Assembly: GCF_003369915.1 (NCBI RefSeq)
Contig: NC_046673.1
Coordinates: 7,424,001 to 7,488,000 of the forward strand
Source of the DNA: Drosophila miranda
Lineage: Eukaryota; Arthropoda; Insecta; Diptera; Drosophilidae
DNA length: 64,000 bases
Direction of reading: 5' to 3'
Under the pieces are notes generated by a model, which had not been told where the DNA came from, did not search any database, and saw nothing but the letters and a program-made list of their open reading frames with translations. Both the position numbers and the translations under genes were made by a program. Of this stretch, positions 34,371 to 48,340 are shown piece by piece (the first letter of the stretch is position 1; each line of letters begins with the position of its first letter).

Positions 34371-35270
34371 GCAGCGTGAAACGTCCGCAGCCGCAGCCGC
34401 AACCGCAGCAGCTCCAGCATTATTTTCATAAGAAGTTTTCAGAAAAACGAAACAACAGACAAAATAATTTAGAAAGAGCAGAGTACTTCCCCCCGGGCTC
34501 ACAGGGAGGATCGGATACATATACATATTGGAGTAATTCCTCCCACAACAAAATCCAACCCAAGCGCGGGTATCCCCCTCTTGCAGGCAGGCACAGGCAT
34601 TTCAGATGTTTCAAATTGAGCGACTTCTATTATAAGGTTTAGGTCTGTACCCTATCCTATATTATCCAGCAAGCCTATACTTTTCGACTAGCATAATATT
34701 GTTCTCAAGTAGTGGATTTGTTCACAAGAAGATCTAACTTTTTTAAGCAGCCCCCTCCCCCCTACACCCGCTCCCCATAAATACATATGCGATTATGTAG
34801 CCGCAGCCATTAGGTGCATGTAACCATATAGCAGTTTCCCCTCCTACCTCGCGGGAGCCTACCTCTATATACACACACCACAGGCCAGATAGACCAGACA
34901 GATCCCCTCTCCAACTCCACATACCTACATACGTATATGTATGTATAGGCAAAGTTGTTGAGTTCATATGTAGTTTACTATTCTCCTTTCTATATATTTT
35001 TTATTTTTTTTGTATTTTGGTGCCAGACGTCTAGGAACGTCTATCCATGAAGATGAAGTGAAATTGTTTTAAGTTGAAGCGGAGAATGTGTGTAATAGCG
35101 CGAAATTGTATAATGCAGAAATACTTCATTTTTTCTAGTTTACTTTCGAATTTTTTTGTTGCTCTTCCCGCATTCAAGAACTTGTACCCTGTAACAAAAT
35201 TAGACATATAAGTGTTTAAGTGTTTTATTAAGCCTAAGAAAAAACAAAAAAGAACAAAGAGAGTGTCGTT
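34371..35270 (+). other. ILRUN-homolog 3' UTR and flank
   Basis: Non-coding after the TGA at 34368-34370, increasingly AT-rich. No unambiguous AATAAA is seen, so the mRNA end is not placed. Confidence 0.45.
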
Positions 35271-38200
35271 GATTTTATTTTGGGGAATACAACGGGGAAA
35301 ACAAAACTCGTAATAATTTCATTTGAATTTGCTCTGGAGATATGGCAGCCCTATAACCGTCCTCATTTCTTCTTCTTTTTCCACTGGTGTGGCAGCCCAG
35401 TTTTCTGGCAGCACACTCCATCTTTGTTGGGTGATACGGCAGCACTGGAACTATGACCATTCACAGCGAAGCGGATTTGTTTTCAAAAGTTGCCGCCTAG
35501 CATAAGGAAATCTATCTTATTTAAATTGAATTCAGACGAATTTGCCCCAACTATGAAAAGCATATGCTTTGCTTTGGTATGTTCATCAAATCATGCAATC
35601 CGATTGCGAGCGCCATTATTTATGCGTGCACTTTGTACTTTGCACTTGGCTGAAGGCGGCGCGCCGTCTTGCCGGAATCCGTTGCATGAAAACTGTAATT
35701 GAGTCAAAACTGCAGAAGAAACAAACAGAACACACACACCTGCGTTCCTACAGTGTGGGCCAAAATATTAGCAGTGCCAGTGATGCTCGATCCAGAATAA
35801 TCGGACAGGATCTTGCAGGAAGGGTTACAGGATAAGGGTTAAGGATCTCTGGATGACGTTGGAGAGTTCAACGAGAGTCGCCTCCATATTTCTGATAGAC
35901 CTTTTAGGCCTTAAGTCCCCGACGAATGTTGTTCAAAGTCCACCCATCATCCACCTGGCCAACTCCTCAGTTAGTTGTCTTCGGTTAAGTATTCCAAAAG
36001 TTCATTGGAGCCAGAAAAATATGGACTTAAAGACTGAGAGAGAGAACGGCACTGGACAAACAAATCATTGCCATAATTTAGCCATTCAAATGAATCAATT
36101 CAAGCCCCAGAAATGCCCCGGACCCCAGATGAGATCAGAGGTGCTGCCTGCGTCTATAAAGTGTCTTTCAAGGACACCACCCTTCGTTGGGTGGGAAGTA
36201 AGATTGGTCTTCATCCCCCTATAGGCCCGGACAGCTTAGGTTCTCATAAGACCCTTACCCTTATAACAAAGAGCACCAACAAATTGTAGCAGAGGTGTAG
36301 CTGGGCTTGGATCATTTGAAAATTCCAGGAAAACTGGCCTCAAGATAACTCTGAGGTGAGGAACCCCAATGATCTGATCCTCGTCGATCGATAGGCTTGC
36401 TTAGACGGACCGACGGATGGATGGAAAGACAGTCTTCAGACCTGATTAACCATCTTTATATGTATATAATATACATATATGTACATATATCAACGGTATA
36501 TCAGGGCTCTGGCAAGACAGGGAACTGCAGCCAAGTCCCATACTTACGGATATTGGATCGGTTCGCATATCGGAATTGGTTTTCAGAATTTCGCATACGA
36601 GAAAAGGGTTGAAAAGATTCCACTACCCTTCCAACACCGCTTCCCTGTCACTTCTCCTTGCAGCACTCGATCTCTTTGGCGGGAGTGATGTTGAAAGTTG
36701 TACGTATTTGTCTCCTCCGTATTCTTGATATTCAGACAATTGGCATTGGTCTATCTACAGGAAGTCGGCATACCGCCGGGCGATGTCATTGGTGCGATTC
36801 TACTTGCTCTTATCCTTATCTTGTCCTTTTGATAATCGGCCCAGCTTAGTCCATCCTCCGTTCCGCCTTTCCCAAGCATTGTCTTGATAAGTCGGCGAAT
36901 TTGGGGAACAGGAAGCCAATCTTGATGCCACATGGTCTGCGGCTGAATCCTCCTGGAATCAAATATCTCATAAGGTGGAGAGAATTCCTTTTTTTCCTGG
37001 AGTTTGATATGCAGTGACCTTGCAGAAGGCTGCTACGCGCGGATCCCTGGCAAAAACGCAGCCCCCCCTCTTTCTCTCTATGTTTTTCCCATCTCTCTTG
37101 GCAAAAGTGCGACCAAAATTGAGAGAGATCGCGGTCTGTCCTACACCCACTGGGTGTCCTACCCTCCCGCAAAAAGTTGTATCTTGTTGGCTTTTATGAA
37201 GTGTATCGGATGCTTGTGTTTCTTTGATTCGATCAAGGTGCCAGCATCCTCGAGTTCATTACCTCAGAAACAAACAACCAAAATCGATTTATGTAACGAT
37301 GTTGCTCTTACAATATGAAAAAATAGTTGAATAAATTTGAATATATTTTTGATTAATGGCCTGATGGATTAGTCAGGAAGAAGGCTTACTCCATTCCACC
37401 GAAGTCAGGGTTTGACGACCATTCCCTAGGCACCCAGGCCACCCCTTCGATCAATAAATCGATACCTATCAATTAGGATTTTAATAGGCTGCGAGGCACA
37501 CCCAAGAATGCAACTTTATTTCCGATTTTGATTCTCAAGTAAGCCTTTTCATAGAGAAGAGAGGAACGTCCTTATTTTTCTTTCAGGAGAAGTGTCTTTT
37601 GACCATCCCGAACAGGCACTCGTAGGCTGAAAGGCTCCTCGTAATACCGCAACAATATATGTTAGAATGGGGTGGATTTACCAGAAAAATGCATACCTTT
37701 GACATTCTTTCGGTACATTTTTATGATTAGTTTATGATTCTGCGGCGAACTCAAGTCTGAAAATAGGACCTTGGCATGCAAAGGATTGGAAGTCTTGGAA
37801 AACTTTAACTTCATTTCTTTTGGAGCCGATTTTTTGCTGCCATACTGAATTCGAATACTATCCTTTTGGGCGCAACTGTACATGAATGAGCACTCATGTA
37901 TGATGTAGAGACGGGATCAGGGGTCGTTCGTGCGTTGGGACGGAAATGAAATGCATTGAAACGGAAAAGAAAATTATAATCCGTCGAGGACTGCCTTTTG
38001 ACTTGAATTACAAATGGCGCACATGCAACGAATCTGATGAGCAGAGCGACGGGGGTGGGGGCGGGGGAGTAGTGGGGTTGGTGGGGGGGGGTCGCCCCCC
38101 TCTCCACTGTCATGTCACGGACAATCAAATCAAAAAGGCGTCAAAGCACAAGTCCTGTGCTGCATCTGTGTCTCCTTCGCACAATCCCATATGCTAGGTC

Positions 38201-38603
38201 TCGCTCGCACCTCTGCCTCGGCAAATAGAGCGTTTTCTCGTTCCATGTAACATTGTAAAATTGCATTTTCTCTCTCACTCTCTCCATCTCTGGGACTGGG
38301 CCTGGGCCTGCCACTGTCTCGTCCCCACCCAGCATCGCATCGCATCGCATCGGATGGCCCGTTGTTGTTGTTGTTGTTGTTCTAAAATTCAGATTATGAT
38401 TTGATTGCCAAACAACTCTGGTGCCACTAGCACCCATCCCCATACCCACCGTACCCTCCAGCTTCGTGAATGGGTCCTGGGTCCTGGATGGGCACCAAGC
38501 CTATTTTATATTCATAGATTGGGAATTACAAGCAGCCATTGCCAATTGTCAACAGTCTTTTTCACACACACGCACACTGCAGAGGGGGAAACGAGATGGG
38601 AAA

Positions 38604-38630
38604 GGGACAGGGGGAGGGGGAGGGGGAGGG
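38604..38630 (+). repeat. G-quadruplex-type G tract
   Basis: Five G runs of three to five separated by one or three bases (gggacagggggagggggagg, then gggaggg). Confidence 0.8.
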
Positions 38631-39302
38631 AGAGGCACGTGCTGATGTCAAGTTGTTACATGAACAGGGCGCCAACGACGCCAATTTGTTTGTTCATTTC
38701 ATTTCATTATACCCTTCCAAAAGGCTCTATGCAACGCAGATATACGTATATATGTATATAATGTGTACCGATATCTATTAGGAACCAGCAAAAGGGCATG
38801 CTCTGGTTTTCGCAAAACGCAAAGATACTTACGATTTAAAACCGGTTAAAATAAATTGCACATCGCTTATAAATACATATTTTTAATGAGCGGAAACAAA
38901 TATAAGAATCTTTCCTGATGCTTTAAGTTTATATTTAAATAATTGGAAATTAATTTTCGTAAATGTGAATATATTTAATACATTTATTTCTAATCACACC
39001 TCAAATTTTAGCTCACCCAAAAAAAACGGCACAATAAAAAATCGGCGAGTGTCCGTTGACAGATCAAATATCGATATCATGGGTATTACAGATCGTCTGG
39101 CGTCTGTTCCGCAATTCCCGAATTTTTTGGTTTCAAAACTAAAATATTGGAATTTCCAAAAGAAAAACGGAGATAGTTTTCATCAAGTGAAATATCGGAA
39201 AACAATTTGGAAATGAAACACTTATCGATAGCCAAAAAGTGGGAGGCGAAAACCGGAGCACACAGATCAGATTTCAATTCGTTCCTGAGCATGGCTGACT
39301 AT

Positions 39303-39336
39303 AGTTCATAGTATATATATATATACTATATATGAA
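39303..39336. repeat. AT-rich near-palindrome
   Basis: Gttcata and tatgaac arms flank gtatatatatatatac, with four extra bases on the right side. Confidence 0.7.
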
Positions 39337-40348
39337 CCACTCATACATATATAATATATATATGAAGCTGCAAGTGTATCTAACACTTCGGTTCCCGGAA
39401 CTTGGCTTTTCTTCTCTTGTTTCATTTCATTTCGTTTCATTTGTTTTTCTCTCCCCGCCAGATTTTATCATTTCGCTTTTGGGGTGGGCGACGGGCGATG
39501 GAGTGGGCTGGGTGGGCGTGTCAATTGGAAGCTCAAATAAAGATGAAAACATTGTCGACTTCCTTTGGGACACTCCTAAAAAGCTGGGGCCGAACAGGAG
39601 CAGATAGAGCATAATATTTTCTTTTAGGATCAATCCCCTTTTGAAGTGAGGAATTAATAGATATATTCAAAAAAGATATTATTCAAATTAGAGTTTGCAG
39701 AAATCTGTTGCTCCGACTGACTCATGGAGTCTTCGAGGCAGATAGTCCTGAAGTCCGAAGTTTGGAGCATATACTCAACAGAGTAAGGATCTGTCATTTA
39801 CCTCTATAAAGCCAGAATGTTTATATAAAGAGCGCATACAAATAGGAGGAGTTTAGCTTCAAAAAAGCAAAAGAAACCGCGGGGACGTTCGAAGACTTCG
39901 GATCTGGCGATTCGGAATATAACGCGGAAAAATGATTAATAAGTCGGACCACTAAAATTGGATATAGACTTGGAAAATATACATTTATTGACATGTCTAG
40001 GGCTTCTAATAAATCTCTTTCAGTCACTTGAAGATTTTCCAATACGATATCATATATTTTTTCTATCAATTCTGGTGTTGTGGATCGTCTTCAAGGCTCG
40101 TACGACCACGTTTAAATTAGTTTAATTAAATTAATTGAAGGCGAAGAGTCCTTATACACTTTTGATATTCGTTCATAAATTTCCTTTGCTTTTAAACCTT
40201 CCAAAAAAAATAATCAATCACTGCACGATATTTGATCGTTTACATTGTAAAAAAGTTCTTTGAACTAAATGATTTTTTTTAAAATAATTAATTGACAGAT
40301 TGAAATAAAACTTCACATACGTTCATATAACATCTTTTATCTCCACCA

Positions 40349-40790
40349 TAGAAGGCACCAGGTCATATTTAATAGACTGAGACTGGGCCACACCAAGCAG
40401 ACCAACGCCCACTACATTGACAAAACATTGCCCAACACATGTCCATTGTGCCACAACGCGAACATAGACTTACGACACACACTATACACCTGTCCCTCAC
40501 TCTTACCACAATGGTCCCTATCATTCAATAACAACGACCCCATGCAACTTATCGCAAACCCCACCAACTCAAATTCCAAAATTATCCTCAAATTCCTACA
40601 AACCGCAAATATCCTCCACAATATATAACCGAACATACTGTAAATAAATACTCATCCCAACATCTTTGTATATATGTATAAAATCTGACCCAATTACCCT
40701 AGAGCTTAAGGCCTCAGTAGCTATAGCTCCAACTTCTGTTAATATTTAGTTTTAACTAGCTATTAGCATTATTTAATAATAATAATAATA
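40349..40790 (+). mobile_element. 5'-truncated I-like non-LTR retrotransposon
   Basis: The insertion is bounded by a perfect 10-bp target-site duplication, ATCTCCACCA, at 40339-40348 and 40791-40800. It ends in an (AAT)n tail (40776-40790), as in I-type elements, rather than poly(A). It keeps the last part of ORF2 in frame: RRHQVIFNRLRLGHTKQTN, then CPLCHNANIDLRHTLYTC (a CX2C-X8-H-X4-C knuckle), ending at a stop about 40628. The reverse transcriptase domain is missing. The intact duplication suggests a fairly recent insertion. Confidence 0.85.
40370..40628 (+). pseudogene. C-terminal ORF2 fragment of the I-like element
   Basis: Open frame from the truncated 5' end through LRLGHTKQTNAHYIDKTLP and the Cys/His knuckle to HNI and a stop. 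It has no start of its own and is not expected to be functional. Confidence 0.75.
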
Positions 40791-43700
40791 ATCTCCACCA
40801 ACAAAATAAAAAAAAATTTGGCTAGTCGTAACGCCGTCTCTTATCGAACCGCAAAACTTATTGAACAGGGAGAATAGTATATTATTTTGAACTGTGAAAA
40901 CAGTTTTTAAGTTTTCAAGTGGTTTTTGAGCCACGAATTGTCTTGAGTTTTGCGTTGATTGGACGGTACAATATGTTGAAAAATGATGTCTATAACAATC
41001 CGGCATACAGCTAGGCCGCCTTTAAGCCAAGTCCCCCTCCCTGCCGCATTCCATTCAGACTGATCCCACCCCACAATCGGCAATATGTGTGCCCCTTCTC
41101 CTGCCACATCGCGGAGCCCATTAAATGCATAAAACAATTGCCAGACAGTTTGACGCTGTTGGGCAACCTAAAAATGCAAGCTCCACGCCGAGAGGCCTCC
41201 AAAGTGTCTGTCTGTCGCAGTCGAAGTCGCAGTCCCAGTCTCGATTCGATTCGATTCGATTCTGTTTGTCTGAGCCCTGGCTGGTCCATGGGTCCATGCA
41301 CTGGTCCTCTAGTCGCTGGTCGCGGTGCACCGCCCAGACGGTCGGTCCGGCCGTCTGGTCCGTCCCAGTTGGTGGTCGATTTTTATGAGCGCCGCGCGTT
41401 GACAGCTTAAAAGTCTCTTAGCATGAAAAATATTGTCAACGCCAAATGGCGATTCTCGATTGTTTGTGGTTGTTGGCTGCTCTGTTGTTGTTGTGGGTTG
41501 TTGAGAGGAAAACTTTTGACTTTTGATGTGTTTTGGCGATAAGATTTTGATAGAGCTGCGATTTATGCACGGCAACCTCTCTGCCAGCCAGCCAGCCAGG
41601 ACTTTTAACTTATCTGCAAAAACTGACAATCAAAAAAATATCAATGTTATTGCGGAGGAGTAGGGGTACTCATAATTAGCACAGTTTGACAAGCACTAAA
41701 GTGGAGCTCGATTCGAGAGGCGAGTAAATTAATTTCACAAATTGTGCGGCAGATAAATTCGATTTTAGATACTAACTCTATCCCACTAATACTCTCCCTC
41801 TCCCTCTCTCTGTCTCTGTGTGCGTGCGTGTGTGTGTTGGCCTTTTAAACAAACATGATTTTGTACTCTTATTTTATGCCATATTTAAACTGATTTAATT
41901 TGATTTTCAGTCTCACTCTTCGCTGGTCTTTCGTTTGCCTTTCGATTTGTGTCTCGATTTTTGTTTCAGTTCGGTTCGGTTTTTTTCTTCTTCTTCTTTT
42001 ATGCATATAGTCTATAGAAATTAACATAAAACTTACCCCCACCCCACCCTCGCCTGATAAGAAATGCGGTGAAAACTTTTCTGTTTCTGTTTCGGTTTTT
42101 GTTGCTTTTGTTTTTGTCTCTTCTCTCCTCTATCCTCTCCTCACGCCCTTGATCTCTGATTTTGATTTTATTTGTGGGCTCTTTTTGTACGATTTTGTCA
42201 CGGGCCTGGGCGGCCTTTGTTCGGCCGGTCATCATGATATATAACAGGCGATAACGCCTAATCGCCTCGATGTGAGCATATATCATTCGGAGCACAGGTT
42301 TAACCATCTCTGGGGTCTGCGGCTGGGGTTGGGGGCCCTTCGATTTTCAAATGAAACTGGAGCGGACCGAAGCTATTCCAAAACCAGCCAGCCGCCAGCC
42401 GCCAGCCGCCAGGAGAAGATCAGTGAAAATCAGTTGAAAAAATCGGAAGAGGATTAGCATAGAGGGGAATCCGCCGGGGGGAATCCGGTTCGGGGGTAGT
42501 TCCTCTGTGGATATCCTTCATTGTTGAATTGTTGATTTTCTTGTTTTCTGCTGTGGCATTACGCTTTTCAAACATTTTTTTTTTATTTTTTGAAATTAAA
42601 ATTTAGGAATTAAAATTGTTTTGATTATTTGAAAACTATCAAATCTGCTGTAAATGTTCCCTGAAAGCCAATAGCTTCTTGTAAAATGTGTATGTATAGC
42701 CAGGATATGGAAAGATGGATTCGAGGGCTTGAAATTTGAATACAATTTTAATGATTAAAATATCCTATCCATAAATATTCTACTTTAGATTAGTTATTTT
42801 TAATTAATTTAGTTTAAATTAAATCCCAAAAATATCCTAAAAACCACTATTTTAAGACAAAAACAAGGAAATTATTGATGAGCTATTTGAAAATTGAATT
42901 GAATGGCTATGAATGCCATTCAGTAGGTAAGGATTCCATCAAAACTTCTCATCTCTTCTCAAAAATATCGTCTCAAAGATACCAGTATCAACGAGTATCC
43001 CAATACGATCCCCGGGACCCCTCTACCCGCTCGAATATTTCCGTAATTTATGTTCCAGGCAGTTCTTAAAAAATATCCACACATGTATGTGTTTCTGGGG
43101 CACCTAACGAGGGTCGATATTATGGTCAATCGTCAATATTATTAAATATAAATGCCGCAAACAAATTCGAAGGATGACTGATGAAAAGGGCCGCGAGTGG
43201 GTTCTCTTTTTTTTTGTCCGTGTCTTAAGCGCGGACGCGACATTGCGTGATGAACAAACGTCGAGAATCATTTCTCAATGAGATCAGAGATCGGAGATCG
43301 GTGGAATCATCAGGGCCGCGGTCTCCGGCCATATCTGGAGGAGGGGGCCGGGCAGGCCCCGAAATGAAATGAAATGAAATGACATGACGTGTTGTTATTA
43401 AGCCGCATAATCAAAATAAAAACAAAACAAAGCCCCGCAAGCAGACACAATTTTTATGAATGAAAAGGGGACGTCCGTAGTCTGTACCTACTAGAGAGGT
43501 CCCATGCCCCATGCCCCATGCCTCATTCCATACCTGAGGGCCACACCCCGATGGGGGCACACTGGCGCAAAAGTCTACATTTATTGCAGGAATCCTATAG
43601 ATCTGAAAGATACACATTAAGGACCAACCGCACTGCATTATCATAAGCATTTATTGGGTGTCTCTTCAGATATATTCGAGTTTTTAGACCAGAATATATC

Positions 43701-44706
43701 TGAGTACTTGTCCGATCAGTCTCTGAAATGCTTTCCGACACCTTTCACTGAAGTCTTGTTGTCCTTTTGTGATCGAAAACAGAGACTGATTAACACTCGG
43801 ATTGAAATGGAGCTTGAATTTGAATTGCCTTCGAACCAGGGTGCATCAAGAGAGTGGCATCGACAGTCGACGGTCGGCAGTCGGCAGCTTCAAGGCGATT
43901 AGCGAAAAGCGGTAAATGTTGTGTTAAACCTCAATTAAGACCGAGGAAATCCAGGTAGAGGAGAGCCGAGAGCCGCCAACAGGATGTTAAACTCTTTTGG
44001 GCAATTTGAATCCGCTTTGACTGACGCCACACGCCAGGGTCAGATTTGAGAATTTACGACTGATCCACTGATCCGCCGATCCGCCAGGGTGCTCCACCGC
44101 GCCTGCCCCTGCCACTGCCACTGCTAAATGATCTCACACAGACAGTGGCAAGGAATGGCGCCTAGAAGGAGTCCAGTCCAGGGAAGATCTTGGCTGTGCC
44201 TCTCCTCCTCCTCCTCATCCGTTCTTTTTCCTCAGGCTCTGCCCTTGCCTCCTGCCTCTGCTCTGGCGACTCCCCTCGTTCCATCGTTAAGTGCTTTTTA
44301 ATTTGTTTGCATTCGGAATCCGAATCTGAATCTGAATTCCCTGTGTTCCGCTTTTATCGAGAATCAAGTGAGCTGAGTGCAATTACGACACCTTCAAAAA
44401 GCCAAACACAGGATACGCACACAGGGAGATGGGTCGGACGGAGAGGGAAAGAGACTCTCATCCTCAGGCACTTAAGCTCATCCCCAGGGGGTTGTTTGCT
44501 CGCCTCCCACCATACTGTGACACCCATCCACCCACCCACTCATTCCCGTCGAGGCCAGTGGGTGGTTGGTTGGTTGGTGGTGGCTGGTGGCACGATTGTC
44601 TGTTTTGGCGAGTGGCAATGGCTAATTAAAATTACTTTCCAGGGCGTCACTCTGAAATTTACACGCAGCTCCCATTCGAGGGTGCTGAGACCTCACAAAG
44701 GAGGAC

Positions 44707-44737
44707 GGGGGTGGGGTTGGGGGTGTGGGTGTGGGGT
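44707..44737 (+). repeat. G-rich tract with quadruplex potential
   Basis: Runs ggggg-t-gggg-tt-ggggg-tgt-ggg-tgt-gggg, with loops of one to three bases. Confidence 0.8.
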
Positions 44738-47235
44738 AGAGAGTGCCACATTAATGGTCAGTTGGTCATTTTGTAGCCACTTTTAATGAGAGTCGCTGGT
44801 CCCAGGTCGCAAGTTGCTGCTCCCAAAGCCATTCATTGCTTGGGAAAAACACTCGCACCTTACCGCTCCAGCTCCCCCTCCAGCTCCCCCCCTAGCCTCA
44901 CCTCCAGCCAACTGTGTATTTGTCATTTTTAATGTCTTTTTAAATAATTTCGTGTGGCTGATGAACGGGCCGTCGAGTGGCGAGAAAGGTGAAATACACT
45001 CCACGAAATACGAATGGGTTTAGTGGGTCTCTTGATCTATCGTAGCTGTCTGTTCCAACCGAACTATGCTTTCACTTGAGTAATTGCCTTCAAAATGTGG
45101 TACTCCCATGATTCCCATGATTCCTATGATGTGTTTTTGGTTACTCTTTCAGCATGGAAATCTTTGCCGATTCGTCCGAAAATTAAATCAAATAAAATAC
45201 ACCCAGACTTTGATTTTATTCTTGTTTTCGTTCAAGTCCCAAGCGGTTCCATGGTGGGGATATTTTAGATAAATTTTTAAAATATTTCTAATAAGAATAC
45301 AATATCTGGGATATTATTTTCCTTTAAGTTGATTAAATGAGTCTCTATCAATCTTTGTTGTCTTTAAGCCGAGTCTCACTTTGAAATGTTTCTCCACTCT
45401 GTTCTACCTTCTCTCCATAAACCACATACGAGTCCATATATCATAATACGTCTGATTCAAGATGGATTGAGTCTTTAATGAATGGATTTCCTTCCCCTAT
45501 AAGAGCATTTTAGTTTCGTTTCAATCGCAATTCTTTTTCCTCTCTCGCTTCCATCTCATCTTTAATTAACTTATTTTCACTGTGCTGTGTAATATCTCTC
45601 GCTTTGCCTTGGGGATGGGGGGCTGCATTGGGTGAGCAGCCAGTGCCGTTAGTTAGTGGAGTTAGTATCGCTTCAACAAAATGGCGGCCCCAGCTGGAAA
45701 ATTCGTGTCCAAGGGGCGAAAGTCAAGCTGCCTCATTAGCAGGCAGTTGTAAGGCAGGAAGGAAGCAGGGAAGGCGGGAGCTTGCAAGACAAATTGTTGT
45801 CACATTTTTATGGGAATCTAATTAATGATGTACTAAAGCCGGCGGTGTTTTAAACCCTCAGAAACAGAGATATCCAAGCATAACTACATGTGTAGGGAAG
45901 ATGGAATATTTTTGAAATAATTAGGAAATTATTTTGAATTTTTTGGAACATCAATCGATTGCAAAATAATTAAAATGCATGGAATACTTATGTATATTTA
46001 AGGAATTTCGATTGATTTTTTTCCTCGTAAGTTCCATCTGTCATATCATAAGCAAGGTGCACTAAAAATTGTGATCTTAATATGATCTAAAAAGGATAAT
46101 TGAATGTGTATTCTATGACTTAATGAACGGCCTTCACATCATAAATATTAATATTATATAATGCATTTCTTCCATTCTGGCCTTATGTTAAAAAAATAAT
46201 TAAAATTCGCCTAAAAAAATTGAAAAAACTCTGTGAATCGCTTGGGGAGTATATATATACAATTTTTTGTACGAATAAATTAAATATTGAGTGCTTATAT
46301 TCCTAGTTATTCCATTATCCATCCCCGGGGGGAATTTCTCTGGCTATTTGGATTTATTTTTTATATGGTTTGATATTTTGGATAAACTCTGTGGAATACC
46401 ATTTATCAAGAATAATTTTTATTATAGGAGAAAATAATTACTATACGAAAAACTCTTGCCGATTTGGAAAGATATTCACATCAGATTTATGCAATTATTG
46501 TAATTATAATTTGCATTATGTTATTATTATATAAATATAATATCATACTTTCATTGATTAAATAAGTTAGCCTTTAATAAATTAAGAAAATAAAATCGGG
46601 ACAGAGTTATGTTATAGAAATCGGTTTTTATTTATTTTTAATGATTTTATTTTTTGGCATGGTGGACCTTTTGGCGAACATTTTTATTACCTCCTTGATT
46701 TTGAAATATTTAGAGAGCATCCCACTCCACATGAACTGAGGAAGAGGGACATTTTTCCTTATGAATACCCTTCCGCTTCGCGTCACGTCCCCCCTTGATC
46801 GATTCTCACATTGTTAGCCAGCTCATAAAAGCTGTAGATAGATTGTTAGCGGATCATTCCAGGAACTATTTTCGATGGCCATTGAAACAGGAACTTGCCA
46901 CCACTAGGGAGGGGGAGCGGTAGGGGTGGCAGGACTTGAGCAGCAACAAATAATTTCAGACAATTGCTGTCATTGTCTTTGTAATGAAGCCATTTTTAAG
47001 AGCAGCAACATGCAGCAGCAGCAGCAGCAACAGCGGTCGAGGCACCCGCCTCCAGGCGCCAGGGGCTGGCCTCCACAACGGAGCCGCCTCCCCCTCCCCA
47101 TCGAACCACTTGGCCCGGGCAGCAGAGCAGCCATAAACTAGTTGCCAGGCCTGAGAGTCATTCACTTGCACATTAGGCAGCAAATTGACATCGATACAAC
47201 AGAGGACGAAGGAGCAGAAGTAGCAGGAAGGCAAA

Positions 47236-47258
47236 ACACACACACACACACACACACT
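47236..47258. repeat. AC microsatellite
   Basis: An uninterrupted AC run of 23 bp. Confidence 0.9.
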
Positions 47259-48340
47259 ATCACACTTAGAGGGAGACAGCTTGGGCCTGGGGATAGAAAG
47301 AGAGCGGGCGAGAAGAGCGGGCATCATTTAACTGCTGCCAATTTACTGTTTAAATGCCACACAAAAAGTGTTAACAAGCGCTAAAATAACAAAAGACAAA
47401 CACCAACAACCACAATTAGAAAGACAGAGAGAGAGAGAGAGACAGGGAGAGAGAGACAAAATATCAGGCGATTTTGGCAAGACAATGTCTTGGGCAAGAG
47501 CGAGTCAGATATATTTATGCTCTGCCACCATGTCCCGTATATCTCTTTCTGATTGTGTGCATGTCTCTCTCTCCGCGTGTGTGTGTGTGCATGACAGTGA
47601 ACCAGTTTCAGGGGGCGTGGCCTGGCACTGGCCAGATATTGCCTGGAGAAATAGGGTTGACAGCATCCCACTTCCCATCCATCCATCCATCCATCCATCT
47701 TGCTGTCTGTCTGTCCGTCAGAGACAGCAACAACAACAACAGCTAGAGAAGAGCGACGGGGCCCCCGCCAGCCATAAAAGTGTTGAGTTCACGCAGCTGC
47801 TATAAAAAGTTTATGGATGGCGGCAGAATGCATTTGCTGAAGATTGAGGATCAAGCCATCGATAGCTGTACATCAGATGGGGATGTTGTGGGGAAACAGC
47901 CCCTGAATTTTTTTTTACACTGAAAAAACTTCGCTTAAATAATACCATTTATTTTTGTATTCAGCTGCAATGTAAAGTGAATTTTACTGAGAATAAATCA
48001 TGAAGAAACTTTTAAAAACCAAGCAAATTTCAAATTGAAATATTATCAAAAAAAATTAATAATCAAATAATTTTTGCGGGTAAACCCAAAAACAATTACC
48101 ACCAGCGCCAGTCCTAGGATCGAATATTTTAATGAATAAACGCCGTCCGCCCTGGAGCCATAAAAGTAACCGTTATATCTGGTCCGTGGTCCGCGGTCCG
48201 CGGCCATTGCCAGGCGAAAACTCACCACGAAAGAGACACAGAGATGGAGAGACAGAGAGACAGACACACGCGACAGAGACACAACTACGCTGCTGCTGAT
48301 TGAAGCCTAATGAATGTCAATTGCCGCCAATTACGACCAA

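Larger units (their letters stand above)
35271..48340. other. gene-poor region upstream of B-H2
   Basis: About 13 kb with no supported gene. It contains a retrotransposon fragment (40349-40790), G-rich blocks (38604-38630, 44707-44737), several microsatellites (for example AC at 47236-47258, GA at 47424-47457, CCAT at 47677-47698), and a cluster of GGCAGC words at 35344-35445. Position suggests B-H2 regulatory DNA, but specific enhancers cannot be named by eye. Confidence 0.5.
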
